Part shown: in pieces, positions 1 through 7,826 of the stretch
How the letters are laid out: the number at the start of each line of letters is the position of its first letter
Position numbering within the stretch: position 1 is the first letter of the stretch
Source: Amycolatopsis echigonensis
GTDB lineage: Bacteria; Actinomycetota; Actinomycetes; Mycobacteriales; Pseudonocardiaceae
Length of the DNA stretch: 50,517 bases
Reading direction: 5' to 3'
NCBI RefSeq assembly: GCF_014174495.1
Contig: NZ_JACJHR010000067.1
Span: forward strand, 1-50,517
The notes under the pieces: model-generated
The model's database searches: none
What the model was told of the DNA's origin: nothing
The model's input: only the letters and a program-made list of their open reading frames with translations
Made by a program: the position numbers and the translations under genes

Positions 1-47
1 TGTCGAGGGCACCGCCGTGTTCTCGCGACTTTTGTACAGAGCCGCGC

Positions 48-890
48 ATGCTCACCACCTTGCTGAAACCGACCGCGGGCACGGCGACCGTCGGCGGGCA
101 CGACCTGCTCACCGACGCGGCGGGGGTGCGCCGCAACATCGGGTACGTCGCGCAGGGCGGCGGCACCGCGCCCGAAGTGCGCGTGGACGAGGAACTGGAG
201 CTGCAGGGCAGGCTGTACCGGATGAGCAAGGCCGACGCGATCGCGCGCGCCAAGGTGCTCACCGAGCAGCTCGACCTGACCGGCCTCGGCCAGCGGGCCA
301 CGAAGACGCTGTCCGGGGGTCAGCGGCGCAGGCTCGACATCGCGCTGGGGCTGATCCATTCGCCGGGACTGGTGTTCCTGGACGAGCCGTCCACCGGGCT
401 CGACCCGCAGAGCCGGGCGAACCTGTGGGAGCACATCCGGCGGTTGCGCGCGGAACAGGGCGTCACGATCTTCCTGACCACCCACTATCTCGACGAGGCG
501 GACGCGCTGGCCGACCGGCTGATCGTGATCGACGACGGCCGGATCGTCGCCGAGGGCCATCCGGACGCGCTGAAGGAGCAAGTCTCCGGCGACGGCGTGG
601 CGATCGAGGTGGATCCGCGCTCCGCCGAAGCCGCCGCGGACCTGGCCCGGCAGCTGCCCGGCGCGCACGAGTTCACCGTGCGCGAGGGGTCGATCCGGTT
701 CCGGGTGCCGCGCGGCGACACCGCGATGCCGGAGCTGCTGCGCGCGCTCGACGCCAAGGAGATCCCGACCAGCTCGATGCAGGTCACGAGGCCGACCTTG
801 GACGACGTATTCCTTACTCTCACCGGCCGGTCGCTGCGCGAAGCCGAGCAGCCCGCGCCGGCGGAACCGGAGGTGTCCGGTGTGGCATGA
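48..890 (+). CDS. ABC transporter ATP-binding protein, DrrA-like, 5'-truncated
   Basis: ATPase subunit of a drug or lipid exporter of the daunorubicin-resistance (DrrA) type, acting on the cytoplasmic face of the membrane with the permease encoded next. Visible motifs are the Q-loop (YVAQ, residues 33-36), the LSGGQ signature (88-92), Walker B (LVFLDEP, 108-114) and the H-loop (TTHYLDE, about 144-150). The C-terminal part resembles the DrrA accessory domain. The first codons (RMLTTLLKPTAG) match the stretch that normally follows the Walker A P-loop, but the 47 bases before them encode no P-loop in any frame. As it stands the protein could not bind ATP normally, so the gene is cut by a breakpoint or by a sequence/contig edge. 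It overlaps the permease gene by 11 bp. Confidence 0.85.
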   Translation: MLTTLLKPTAGTATVGGHDLLTDAAGVRRNIGYVAQGGGTAPEVRVDEELELQGRLYRMSKADAIARAKVLTEQLDLTGLGQRATKTLSGGQRRRLDIALGLIHSPGLVFLDEPSTGLDPQSRANLWEHIRRLRAEQGVTIFLTTHYLDEADALADRLIVIDDGRIVAEGHPDALKEQVSGDGVAIEVDPRSAEAAADLARQLPGAHEFTVREGSIRFRVPRGDTAMPELLRALDAKEIPTSSMQVTRPTLDDVFLTLTGRSLREAEQPAPAEPEVSGVA

Positions 891-1644
891 CACCTGGCTG
901 ATCTTCCGCCGCGACATGTTGGGCGCCCTGCGGAACCCGGCCTGGCTGCTGATCGGCCTCGCCCAGCCGCTGCTGTATTTGTTCTTCTTCGGCCCGCTGC
1001 TGGTGAAGTCGCTCGGGGCGCAGGGGATGTCCGAGGTCGACGGCTGGATGGTGCTCACGCCCGCGCTGATCGCGCAGCTGGCGCTGTTCGGCAGTTCGTT
1101 CGTGGGCTTCGGGCTGCTGGCCGAGTTCCGGTCCGGCGTGGTCGAACGGCTGCGCGTCACCCCGGTGCACCGGTCCGCGCTGCTGCTCGGGAAGGTGCTG
1201 GCGAACGCGTTGCAGGCGGCCGTGCAGGCGGTGCTGATCATCCTGCTCGCCTACCTGGTGTTCGATCTGAACGCACCGTTCGCCGGCGTGTTGCTGAGCC
1301 TGCTGATCGTGTTCCTGCTCGCGCTCACGCTGGCGTCCTGCTCCTACGCGCTGGCGCTCACGCTCAAGAGCGAGGAGGCGTTCCCGGCGCTGCTCAACGC
1401 GGTGCTGATGCCGTTGCTGCTGCTGTCCGGCATCCTCATCCCGATCACGTCCGGGCTGGCCCCGAAGTGGCTGTACACGATCTCGCAGATCAACCCGTTC
1501 CGGCACGTGGTCGACGTGGAGCGCAACAGCTTCCGCGGCGACTTCTCGATGGGCGCGCTGTTCACCGGCAGCGTGGTCGTGCTGGTCATGGCCGTTTTGG
1601 CCGTGTGGTGGGGAACGCGCACCTTCCAGCGGGAAAACGCCTGA
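880..1644 (+). CDS. ABC-2 type transporter permease, DrrB-like
   Basis: Membrane-spanning partner of the upstream ATPase, 254 residues with about six hydrophobic segments, the usual size for an ABC-2/DrrB permease. The GTG start at 880 has a GGAGGT ribosome-binding site at 869-874 and overlaps the end of the ATPase gene, so the two are translationally coupled. The conserved end of the family (LSGILIPITSG, then INPFRHVVDVERNSFRG) is present. The substrate cannot be told from sequence. Drug or lipid export is the family norm. Confidence 0.9.
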   Translation: MWHDTWLIFRRDMLGALRNPAWLLIGLAQPLLYLFFFGPLLVKSLGAQGMSEVDGWMVLTPALIAQLALFGSSFVGFGLLAEFRSGVVERLRVTPVHRSALLLGKVLANALQAAVQAVLIILLAYLVFDLNAPFAGVLLSLLIVFLLALTLASCSYALALTLKSEEAFPALLNAVLMPLLLLSGILIPITSGLAPKWLYTISQINPFRHVVDVERNSFRGDFSMGALFTGSVVVLVMAVLAVWWGTRTFQRENA

Positions 1645-1741
1645 TCAATCCCTATCGACACGCCGGGAAAGGTCACCCCGCTCCGGAACCGCGGACGTAG
1701 GGTGGCCTTTCACCCGTCGTGGGGCTGGTCAGGGGTGCTAG

Positions 1742-2356
1742 GTGGCGGAACCGGAGAGCGGGCGCGGACTCACGCTCACTCATCGCGAGCAGGTGCTCGA
1801 TTGGGCGGCGGTGCGCGGCGCCGACGTGCGGTTCGCCTCGGTCACGATCAGCGAAAACGTCAATTGGAGCGATCCGGGCGCGGAGCGGACGCTGGCCGCG
1901 GCTCAGCACGCGGGCATCCACACCGGGGCCCGGCATTACGCACGGCCTGGCGCGGTGCACGACCAGGCCGACCATTTCGTCCGGACGGCAAGCAGGCTCG
2001 GCGCGTTCGCGCCCGGGTCGCTCGCCCCCGCGCTCGAGGTGGACGCGCAGAGCGTCGACGACCGGTTCGTGAAGGCGTGGATCAAGCACGTGCGGCACGC
2101 CGCGCGGATCCGCCGGGTGCTCGTGTACGCCGGGCACGACTGCTGGGCGCATCGCCTGCACCCGGACCGCTGGGCCGATTCCGACGTCGTGCTGTGGCTC
2201 GTGCGGCACAACGGCATTCCCGGGCGGCCCGGCTGGTTCCATTCGCGGCTCGGGCTGCACCAGCACGCCTTCACGTCAGGAGTGCCGGGTGTCTGCGGTC
2301 CGGTCGCCCAGGACGCGGTGGTCTATCCGTTCGCGCTGTCCGATGTGCTGCTCTGA
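1742..2356 (+). CDS. GH25 (lysozyme-like) family protein, possibly inactive
   Basis: A 204-residue protein that looks like a glycoside hydrolase family 25 (Chalaropsis-type muramidase) TIM barrel. It has DWAAVRGADVRFASV near the start, then TGARHYARPGAVHDQADHF and APALEVDAQS. In the family the last of these is usually LDVE, carrying two catalytic acids. Here it reads LEVD, so the Asp and Glu are swapped. The usual N-terminal DVS with a further catalytic Asp is also missing, and I see no signal peptide. I infer a cytoplasmic or non-classical protein that may not cut peptidoglycan. The GTG at 1742 is preceded by AGGGG. Confidence 0.6.
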   Translation: MAEPESGRGLTLTHREQVLDWAAVRGADVRFASVTISENVNWSDPGAERTLAAAQHAGIHTGARHYARPGAVHDQADHFVRTASRLGAFAPGSLAPALEVDAQSVDDRFVKAWIKHVRHAARIRRVLVYAGHDCWAHRLHPDRWADSDVVLWLVRHNGIPGRPGWFHSRLGLHQHAFTSGVPGVCGPVAQDAVVYPFALSDVLL

Positions 2357-2401
2357 TCACCTTTTCCGCTGGTCATCGCCGGTTTCCGGCACAATGGCGC
2401 G

Positions 2402-3640
2402 ATGCGTTTCCAGCGGCTGCGGACCGACCTGACGCCTTCGCGGGCGCTTGTTCTGCTGTCCGCGTACGCGCGGGCGCACGGTCTGCCCGAGCCCGCCGCG
2501 GTGTGCGGGGACTGGTTCGGGTCGCGGGCGGTGGTGGCACCGTTCGTGGCGGTGACTCCCCGTCCGTTCCCGTCGGATTTTTCGGTGTCGGGTCCTTCCG
2601 AGCGCATCGGCGGTGGGTGGTTCGGTTTTCTGGCTTACGACCCGGCGGATCCGTCCGGACGTTCGACCGGGGTTCCCGCGTCGGCCTGGGGCTGGGCGGA
2701 TCACGTGCTGCGCTGGGACGCGGCGGGCGGGTGCTGGTTCGAGTCGCTCGAAGGGGACGCCGACGCGCAGCTTGCCGTGATTGAGCGGGCGCTGGCTGGT
2801 TCGGCGGAGTTCGCGTGGTCCGCTAGTGCGTTGGACCGGCCGTCTGGGCACGAGCTGGCGGTGAAGGCGTGCGTCCACGAGATTGAAGCGGGCGAACTGT
2901 TCCAGGCGAACATCTGCTCGCGGTTCACCGGGACGTTCGAGGGATCGCCCGCCGCGCTGTTCGCGGAAGGAGTGCGACGGCTGGCTCCGCGACGGGCGGC
3001 TTACGTCACCGGTGAATGGGGTTCGGTGGTTTCGCTGTCGCCGGAACTGTTTGTGGAACGCCACGGCCGCCGCGTGCGGTCGTCGCCGATCAAGGGCACG
3101 CTGCCCCGCCGCGGTCCGGCGGACGACGGCAACGCGCTGCGGTTGCGGCAGTCGGCGAAGGACGTCGCGGAGAACGTGATGATCACCGACCTGGTGCGCA
3201 ACGACCTGGGCCGGGTGTGCGAGGTCGGCAGCGTCGTGGTGCCGGAACTGCTCGCGGTGCGTCCGGCTCCGGGGGTATGGCATCTGGCGTCCACTGTGGA
3301 GGGTGTGCTGGCGGACGGCGTGACCGACGCCGAGCTCCTGGCGGCGACATTCCCTCCGGGTTCCGTCACCGGCGCGCCGAAAATCCGGGCTCTGGAACTG
3401 ATCGCCGAACTGGAACCGGCCGCGCGCGGCGTGTACACCGGCGCGGTCGGGATGGTGTCGCCGCTGGCGGGGCTGGAGCTGAACGTGGCGATCCGGACGT
3501 TCGAGATCGCCGGGGACCGGATCGCGCTCGGGGTCGGCGGCGGGATCACCGCGGATTCGGACAGCGCCGCGGAATGGCAGGAATGCCTGCACAAAGCGGC
3601 ACCGTTGGAGGAACTGCTGGCCAACCCTCGTGAGTGTTGA
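2402..3640 (+). CDS. pabB: Aminodeoxychorismate synthase component I (chorismate-binding)
   Basis: Chorismate-utilising enzyme of the TrpE/PabB fold, 412 residues. It most likely makes 4-amino-4-deoxychorismate for p-aminobenzoate and folate. The C-terminal catalytic domain holds the chorismate-binding IKGTLPR (about residue 230) and GSVTGAPKI (about 320). The divergent N-terminal half, with no TrpE-type leucine/tryptophan feedback motif visible, favours PabB over TrpE. No amidotransferase subunit (PabA/TrpG) is adjacent. The stop codon lies inside the left arm of the hairpin at 3623-3676, which also ends the convergent oxidoreductase gene. Confidence 0.85.
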   Translation: MRFQRLRTDLTPSRALVLLSAYARAHGLPEPAAVCGDWFGSRAVVAPFVAVTPRPFPSDFSVSGPSERIGGGWFGFLAYDPADPSGRSTGVPASAWGWADHVLRWDAAGGCWFESLEGDADAQLAVIERALAGSAEFAWSASALDRPSGHELAVKACVHEIEAGELFQANICSRFTGTFEGSPAALFAEGVRRLAPRRAAYVTGEWGSVVSLSPELFVERHGRRVRSSPIKGTLPRRGPADDGNALRLRQSAKDVAENVMITDLVRNDLGRVCEVGSVVVPELLAVRPAPGVWHLASTVEGVLADGVTDAELLAATFPPGSVTGAPKIRALELIAELEPAARGVYTGAVGMVSPLAGLELNVAIRTFEIAGDRIALGVGGGITADSDSAAEWQECLHKAAPLEELLANPREC

Positions 3641-3676
3641 TCACGGTGAGAACCGTGATCAACACTCACGAGGGTT
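3623..3676. terminator. Perfect 25-bp hairpin with GAGA tetraloop between convergent genes
   Basis: Arms at 3623-3647 and 3652-3676 are exact reverse complements around a four-base GAGA loop (3648-3651). The left arm contains the last codons and stop of pabB. The right arm ends exactly at the stop codon of the opposing oxidoreductase gene. No T-tract follows. By position it should act as a bidirectional terminator or 3'-end stabiliser. A degenerate copy with the same loop and the same TCGTGAGTG outer arm lies at 9173-9216. Confidence 0.85.
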
Positions 3677-4634
3677 ATCGGCGCGGGTCGAGCAGCAGCT
3701 TGCCCGTCGTGCCGCGGGAACGCAGCGCCTCGTGTGCCTTCCGCGCGTCCGCCAAGGCGTACTCGCCGCCCGCGATCGCGCGGAGCTTCCCGTCCTGCAC
3801 CATCGCGAACAGCTCGCTGAGCGCGGTGCCGAAAACGTTGCCCGGCAGGCGGAACACATGCGGCAGCCACATCCCGGCGACGGTCGTGCTGTGGCCGAGA
3901 AGATTGCGCAGCTCGATCGGCTTCGGCGACCGCCGGCCGGCCATCCCGTAGAACACCAGACGGCCGAACGGGGCGAGCGCGGCGATGCTCTGGTCGGTCG
4001 TCGGGCCGCCGACCATGTCGAGGACGACGTCGACCCGCTTGCCGTCGTTGGCTTCCCGGAGCACCTCGGTCATGTTCTCCGCGCGGGAATCGACCGCGAC
4101 GTCCGCGCCGAGTTCGATCGCCAGCGCGCGCTTTTCCTCGCTGCTCGCGGTCGCGATGACCCGGCCCGCGCCCCACGCGTTCGCGAGCTGCACCGCGATC
4201 GACCCGACCCCGCCCGCCGCGGCGTGCACGACCACGGACTCGCCGGGTTCGAGGTGAGCGTTCTTGCGCAGCATGATCCACGCGGTCGCGCCCTGGACCA
4301 GCATCGAGAGCGCGTTCAGATCGTCGACGCCGTCCGGCACCGGGAACGTCATGGCCTCGTCGGCCGCGACGCGCTCGGCGTAACCGCCGCCGTCATTGAG
4401 CAGCGCGACCACCCGCTTGCCGTCCGCCGTGCGGCCGACGACCTCGCCGCCCGGCACCAGCGGCAGTTTGCTCGGGGCGAGATACGAGTTCTCCGCCTGA
4501 TGCGTGTCCGCGTAATTCAGCCCGACGCGGTCGACCTCGATCAGCACCTGCCCCGGCCCGGCCACCGGATCGGGCAGCTCGACCGGCTTCAGCACCTCGG
4601 GACCGCCGAACTCGGTCACCTGCACAGCACGCAT
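3675..4634 (-). CDS. NADPH:quinone oxidoreductase / zinc-type alcohol dehydrogenase-like (MDR family)
   Basis: Medium-chain dehydrogenase/reductase of the quinone oxidoreductase group, 319 residues. It has an N-terminal GroES-like domain starting MRAVQVTEFGGPEVL, then a Rossmann domain with the nucleotide-binding AAAGGVGSIAVQLA, and ends with GTTGKLLLDPRR. The structural zinc cysteines of alcohol dehydrogenases are not seen, as in the QOR/CAA43 group. The ATG at 4634 is chosen over an upstream in-frame codon because a GAGGAG ribosome-binding site precedes it and homologous N-termini begin there. It is divergent from a QsdR-like regulator, with an operator between them, so that regulator probably controls it. 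Confidence 0.88.
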   Translation of the reverse strand: MRAVQVTEFGGPEVLKPVELPDPVAGPGQVLIEVDRVGLNYADTHQAENSYLAPSKLPLVPGGEVVGRTADGKRVVALLNDGGGYAERVAADEAMTFPVPDGVDDLNALSMLVQGATAWIMLRKNAHLEPGESVVVHAAAGGVGSIAVQLANAWGAGRVIATASSEEKRALAIELGADVAVDSRAENMTEVLREANDGKRVDVVLDMVGGPTTDQSIAALAPFGRLVFYGMAGRRSPKPIELRNLLGHSTTVAGMWLPHVFRLPGNVFGTALSELFAMVQDGKLRAIAGGEYALADARKAHEALRSRGTTGKLLLDPRR

Positions 4635-4657
4635 CTCCGCGGCTCCTCTCGCTCTCG

Positions 4658-5296
4658 GTGAGACATCCTGCCACATGTCTCATTCCTGCGACACTCTCTG
4701 CTAACGTCTCACCCATCGACACGCCACTGTCCGCCCGCGCCTCGCGACCCGACGCCGTCGCGGCCTTCCGTCTTGCCCGCGCCCGGTTCCTCGCCGGAGA
4801 CCGCGTCGACATGCGAGACCTGGCCGGCGACCTCGGCGTCAGCCGCGCGACCCTGCACCGCTGGGTCGGCAGCCGAGACCACCTCCTGAGCGAAATCCTG
4901 TGGGCGGAAACGGCGGCGGTGCTGGATAACGTGAGTTATGCGGGCCGCGGCGGGGACGGCATCGCGGAAGCGATCGGGGCGTTCGTGCGCACGGTCAACG
5001 CGTCCCCGCCGTTCCGCGCGTTTTTGCGGCGGGAGCCGGAGCGCGCACTGAGGTTGTTGACGACCAAGGCGAGTTTGGTGCAGTCGCGCACCATTGAGAA
5101 GGTGTCCGCGCTGCTGTCGGACGAGCTCGCAGCGGGCCGATTGGAGTCGCCGCTGCCGGTGACGGATCTGGCGTACCTGCTGGTGCGGGTCGGCGAGTCG
5201 TTTATTTACACGGACGCGATCACCGGGGAAGAGCCCGACGCGGAAAAGGCTTTGGTGGCAGCGAAAATGCTTCTCCGCGGCGGGAGTGCCTACTAG
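4658..5296 (+). CDS. TetR-type transcriptional regulator, QsdR-like
   Basis: DNA-binding regulator of 212 residues. The N-terminal helix-turn-helix is VDMRDLAGDLGVSRATLHRWVGSRDHLLSEILW (quoted in part: DLAGDLGVSRATLHRW). Both this and the RPDAVAAFRLARARFLAGD lead-in are typical of the QsdR family, named after a Rhodococcus regulator. The C-terminal ligand domain is less conserved. The start is uncertain: the GTG at 4658 lies in the operator and lacks a clear ribosome-binding site, and the conserved region begins only around residue 27. It probably represses itself and the divergent quinone oxidoreductase. Confidence 0.82.
   Translation: MRHPATCLIPATLSANVSPIDTPLSARASRPDAVAAFRLARARFLAGDRVDMRDLAGDLGVSRATLHRWVGSRDHLLSEILWAETAAVLDNVSYAGRGGDGIAEAIGAFVRTVNASPPFRAFLRREPERALRLLTTKASLVQSRTIEKVSALLSDELAAGRLESPLPVTDLAYLLVRVGESFIYTDAITGEEPDAEKALVAAKMLLRGGSAY
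4659..4682. promoter_or_regulatory. Operator-like inverted repeat between oxidoreductase and QsdR-like gene
   Basis: Exact 8-bp arms TGAGACAT and ATGTCTCA are separated by 8 bases in the divergent intergenic region, with a further half-site GTCTCA at 4696-4701. This form fits a TetR-family operator. It overlaps the nominal start codon of the regulator gene. That suggests autoregulation, or that the true start is further downstream. Confidence 0.65.
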
Positions 5297-5363
5297 AGAC
5301 GGGTGTTCGCTCCAGGCCGTCCTCTGCGAACACCACGTGGCCGCAGACACCCCCGAAGCTGAC

Positions 5364-6203
5364 TCACTTCCGTGCCGCAAGCACCGCCGCGTAAAGCTCC
5401 TTTGTGGACACCCCCGCCGCACCGGCCACCTCGGCCGCCACCGTTTTCAGCCGCTCCCCCGAGGCGACCCGGTCCGCCACCTCCGGCACCAGGTCCGATA
5501 CCTCCACCTGCCGAGGCGTCGCGCCCTCCAGCACCACCGTGATCTCGCCGCGCACCCCGTCCGCCGCCCACTCCGCCAGCTCCGCAAGGGTGCCGCGTTT
5601 GACCTCTTCGTACGTCTTCGTCAGCTCCCGGCACACCGCGGCCCGCCGCGACTCGCCCAACGCGGCAGCGGCGTCCGAGAGCAGCGAAGCCACCCGATGC
5701 GGCGACTCGAAGAACACCACCGTCCGGCGCTCCGCAGCCAGTTCCGCCAGCCACTTCGTCCGCTCGCCAGGCTTGCGCGGCGCGAAGCCCTCGAAGCAGA
5801 ACCGGTCGCACGGCAGCCCGGACAGCGCGAGCGCCGTCGTCACCGCCGACGGGCCGGGAAGGCAGGTGACCGGCAGGGCCTCCTCGACGCACGCGGCCAC
5901 GAGCCGGAAGCCCGGATCGGACACACTCGGCATCCCGGCATCGGTCACCACCAGCACGGTCTCACCGTCGCGCAGCGCCTCCAGCAGCTTCGGCAGCCGG
6001 GCAGTCTCGACGTCCTCGTAGAAGCTCACCACCCGGCCGGAAGGCGACACGCCGAGCGCGGAGGCGAGGGTGCGCAGGCGCCGCGTGTCCTCGGCCGCGA
6101 TCACATTCGCCGAGCCCAGCGCCTCGATCAGCCGGGCGGACGCGTCGCCGGGATCGCCCAGCGGGGTGGCGGCGAGGACGAGCCGTCCGGACGCAGAAGT
6201 CAT
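5364..6203 (-). CDS. rsmI: 16S rRNA (cytidine(1402)-2'-O)-methyltransferase
   Basis: Methylates the 2'-O of C1402 in 16S rRNA at the ribosomal P site using S-adenosylmethionine. The 279-residue length is normal. It shows the tetrapyrrole-methylase-like fold: LVLAATPLGDPGDAS near the start, VIAAEDTRRL, VTDAGMPSVSDPG, LPGPSAVTTALALSGLP and FFESPHR. It is divergent from a protein O-mannosyltransferase gene, the arrangement known from mycobacteria (Rv1003/Rv1002c), which supports both calls. Confidence 0.95.
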   Translation of the reverse strand: MTSASGRLVLAATPLGDPGDASARLIEALGSANVIAAEDTRRLRTLASALGVSPSGRVVSFYEDVETARLPKLLEALRDGETVLVVTDAGMPSVSDPGFRLVAACVEEALPVTCLPGPSAVTTALALSGLPCDRFCFEGFAPRKPGERTKWLAELAAERRTVVFFESPHRVASLLSDAAAALGESRRAAVCRELTKTYEEVKRGTLAELAEWAADGVRGEITVVLEGATPRQVEVSDLVPEVADRVASGERLKTVAAEVAGAAGVSTKELYAAVLAARK

Positions 6204-6224
6204 GGCAGTCAGCCTAACCAGACG

Positions 6225-6258
6225 CCACCGGTGGATCAGGCCGTACTATCGGGCCCCG
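6225..6258 (+). promoter_or_regulatory. Probable leaderless promoter of the mannosyltransferase gene
   Basis: A TACTAT hexamer at 6244-6249 matches a -10 element, and the GTG start lies eight bases after it. Transcription would therefore begin at or very near the start codon, and no ribosome-binding site is present. A perfect 10-bp palindrome CCACCGGTGG sits at 6225-6234, in the spacer region. Confidence 0.45.
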
Positions 6259-7826
6259 TGACCGCGCTGCTGACCCGTGCCGACGACGAGAGCGTGCGGC
6301 CGGACCCGGTCGACGCGCGCCGTCCCCCGACCGACCGCGAAGCCACCCTGCTCGGCCGGGCGATGCCCGCCGACCGGCTGCGCGGCTGGATCGTCACGAT
6401 CGTGCTGACCGTGATCGGCGGCGTCGTCCGGATGCAGAATCTGGGCTTTCCCACTGACCACCTCAGTCCCGTCTTCGACGAGAAGCACTACGTGCCCCAG
6501 GCCGCGCAGATGCTGCGCAACGGCGGGTACGAGGACAACGCCGGGTACGAGCTGATCGTGCACCCGCCGCTGGCCAAGGACTTCATCGCGCTGGGCGAGT
6601 GGCTGTTCGGCTACAACGGCTGGGGCTGGCGGTTCATGTCGGCGGTGGCCGGCACGCTGATCGTGCTGCTCACCGTGCGCGTCGCGCGCCGGCTGACCCG
6701 CTCTACGCTGCTCGGCGGCATCGCGGGCGTGCTGGTGATCTGCGACGGTGTGCTGCACCTGCAGTCGCGGATGGGGATGCTCGACATCTTCATCGCGTTC
6801 TTCGTGCTCGCCGCGTTCGCCTGCGTGCTCTGCGACCGCGACCAGGTGCGGCAACGGATGGCCGTAGCGGTGCGCGAGGGCTGGGTCAACGAGTCGCCGT
6901 GGGGACCGAAGCTCGGCTTCCGCTGGTGGCGGTTCGCGGCCGGGCTGATGATCGGCCTGACCTTCGGCGTCAAATGGTCGGCGCTGTACTACATCGCGGC
7001 GTTCGGCCTGCTCACCGTGTTCTTCGACGTCGCGGCCCGGCGCGCGGCGGGCGTGCAGCGGCCGTGGGTCGGCACGATCCGGCGGGACGTCGCGCCCGCG
7101 CTGTGGGCGATCCTCGTCGTGCCGGTGCTGATGTACCTGGCGGCGTACTGGGCGTGGTTCGCCAGCGAGACCGCGACGGACCGGCATTACACCGAGATCA
7201 AGAACATCGACCCGGGCATGTTCGGCTGGATCCCGCCCGCGCTGCGCTCGCTCGGCAGCTACACGGCCAACGTGCTGCATTTCCACGAAACTCTGGTGAC
7301 GCCCAAGGACAATCCGCATCCGTGGGAGTCGAAGCCGTGGACGTGGCCGATGGGCCTGCGCCCGATGCTCTACTACTACGACGGCAACGTCACCGGCTGC
7401 GGCGAATCGCGCTGCCTCGGCGCGACGATGCTGATCGGCACGCCCGCGATGTGGTGGCTGGCCGTCCCGATGCTCGGCTGGGGCCTGTGGCGCTGGTTCT
7501 TCCGCGCGGACTGGCGCTACGCCGCCGTGCTCACCGGCTACTTCGCCGGCTACCTCCCCTGGTTCACCAACATCGACCGGCAGATGTACTTCTTCTACGC
7601 CACGCCGATGGCCCCGTTCCTGGTGCTCGGCCTGGTGCTCGCGCTCGGGCAGATCCTCGGCAGCGCCCAACGCGGGTTCGAGCGCCGGGGCACCGGTCTG
7701 CTCGTCGTGTCGCTCTACGTCGGGCTGGTGGTCGCGAACTTCGCCTGGCTGTGGCCGATCCTCAACGGCGTCCCGATCACGAACGACCATTGGCAGGCGG
7801 AAATGTGGCTGCCGTCGTGGCGCTGA
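6258..7826 (+). CDS. pmt: Dolichyl/polyprenyl-phosphate-mannose--protein O-mannosyltransferase
   Basis: Integral membrane glycosyltransferase (PMT/GT39 family) that transfers mannose from polyprenyl-phosphate-mannose to Ser/Thr of secreted proteins during export. It has 522 residues and about ten hydrophobic segments. The catalytic acidic pair lies in the first extracytoplasmic loop (SPVFDEKHYVPQA, about residue 75-80). HPPLAKDFI and the WESKPWTWP loop motif follow. The start is the GTG at 6258, because upstream in-frame sequence is noncoding and overlaps rsmI. The gene ends inside the 3' tail of the convergent AraC-type gene (50-bp overlap). Confidence 0.93.
   Translation: MTALLTRADDESVRPDPVDARRPPTDREATLLGRAMPADRLRGWIVTIVLTVIGGVVRMQNLGFPTDHLSPVFDEKHYVPQAAQMLRNGGYEDNAGYELIVHPPLAKDFIALGEWLFGYNGWGWRFMSAVAGTLIVLLTVRVARRLTRSTLLGGIAGVLVICDGVLHLQSRMGMLDIFIAFFVLAAFACVLCDRDQVRQRMAVAVREGWVNESPWGPKLGFRWWRFAAGLMIGLTFGVKWSALYYIAAFGLLTVFFDVAARRAAGVQRPWVGTIRRDVAPALWAILVVPVLMYLAAYWAWFASETATDRHYTEIKNIDPGMFGWIPPALRSLGSYTANVLHFHETLVTPKDNPHPWESKPWTWPMGLRPMLYYYDGNVTGCGESRCLGATMLIGTPAMWWLAVPMLGWGLWRWFFRADWRYAAVLTGYFAGYLPWFTNIDRQMYFFYATPMAPFLVLGLVLALGQILGSAQRGFERRGTGLLVVSLYVGLVVANFAWLWPILNGVPITNDHWQAEMWLPSWR

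Noticed and set aside
5286..6257. Upstream extension of the mannosyltransferase frame
   Set aside because: It lies antisense over rsmI. The PMT homology and the promoter fix the start at 6258.
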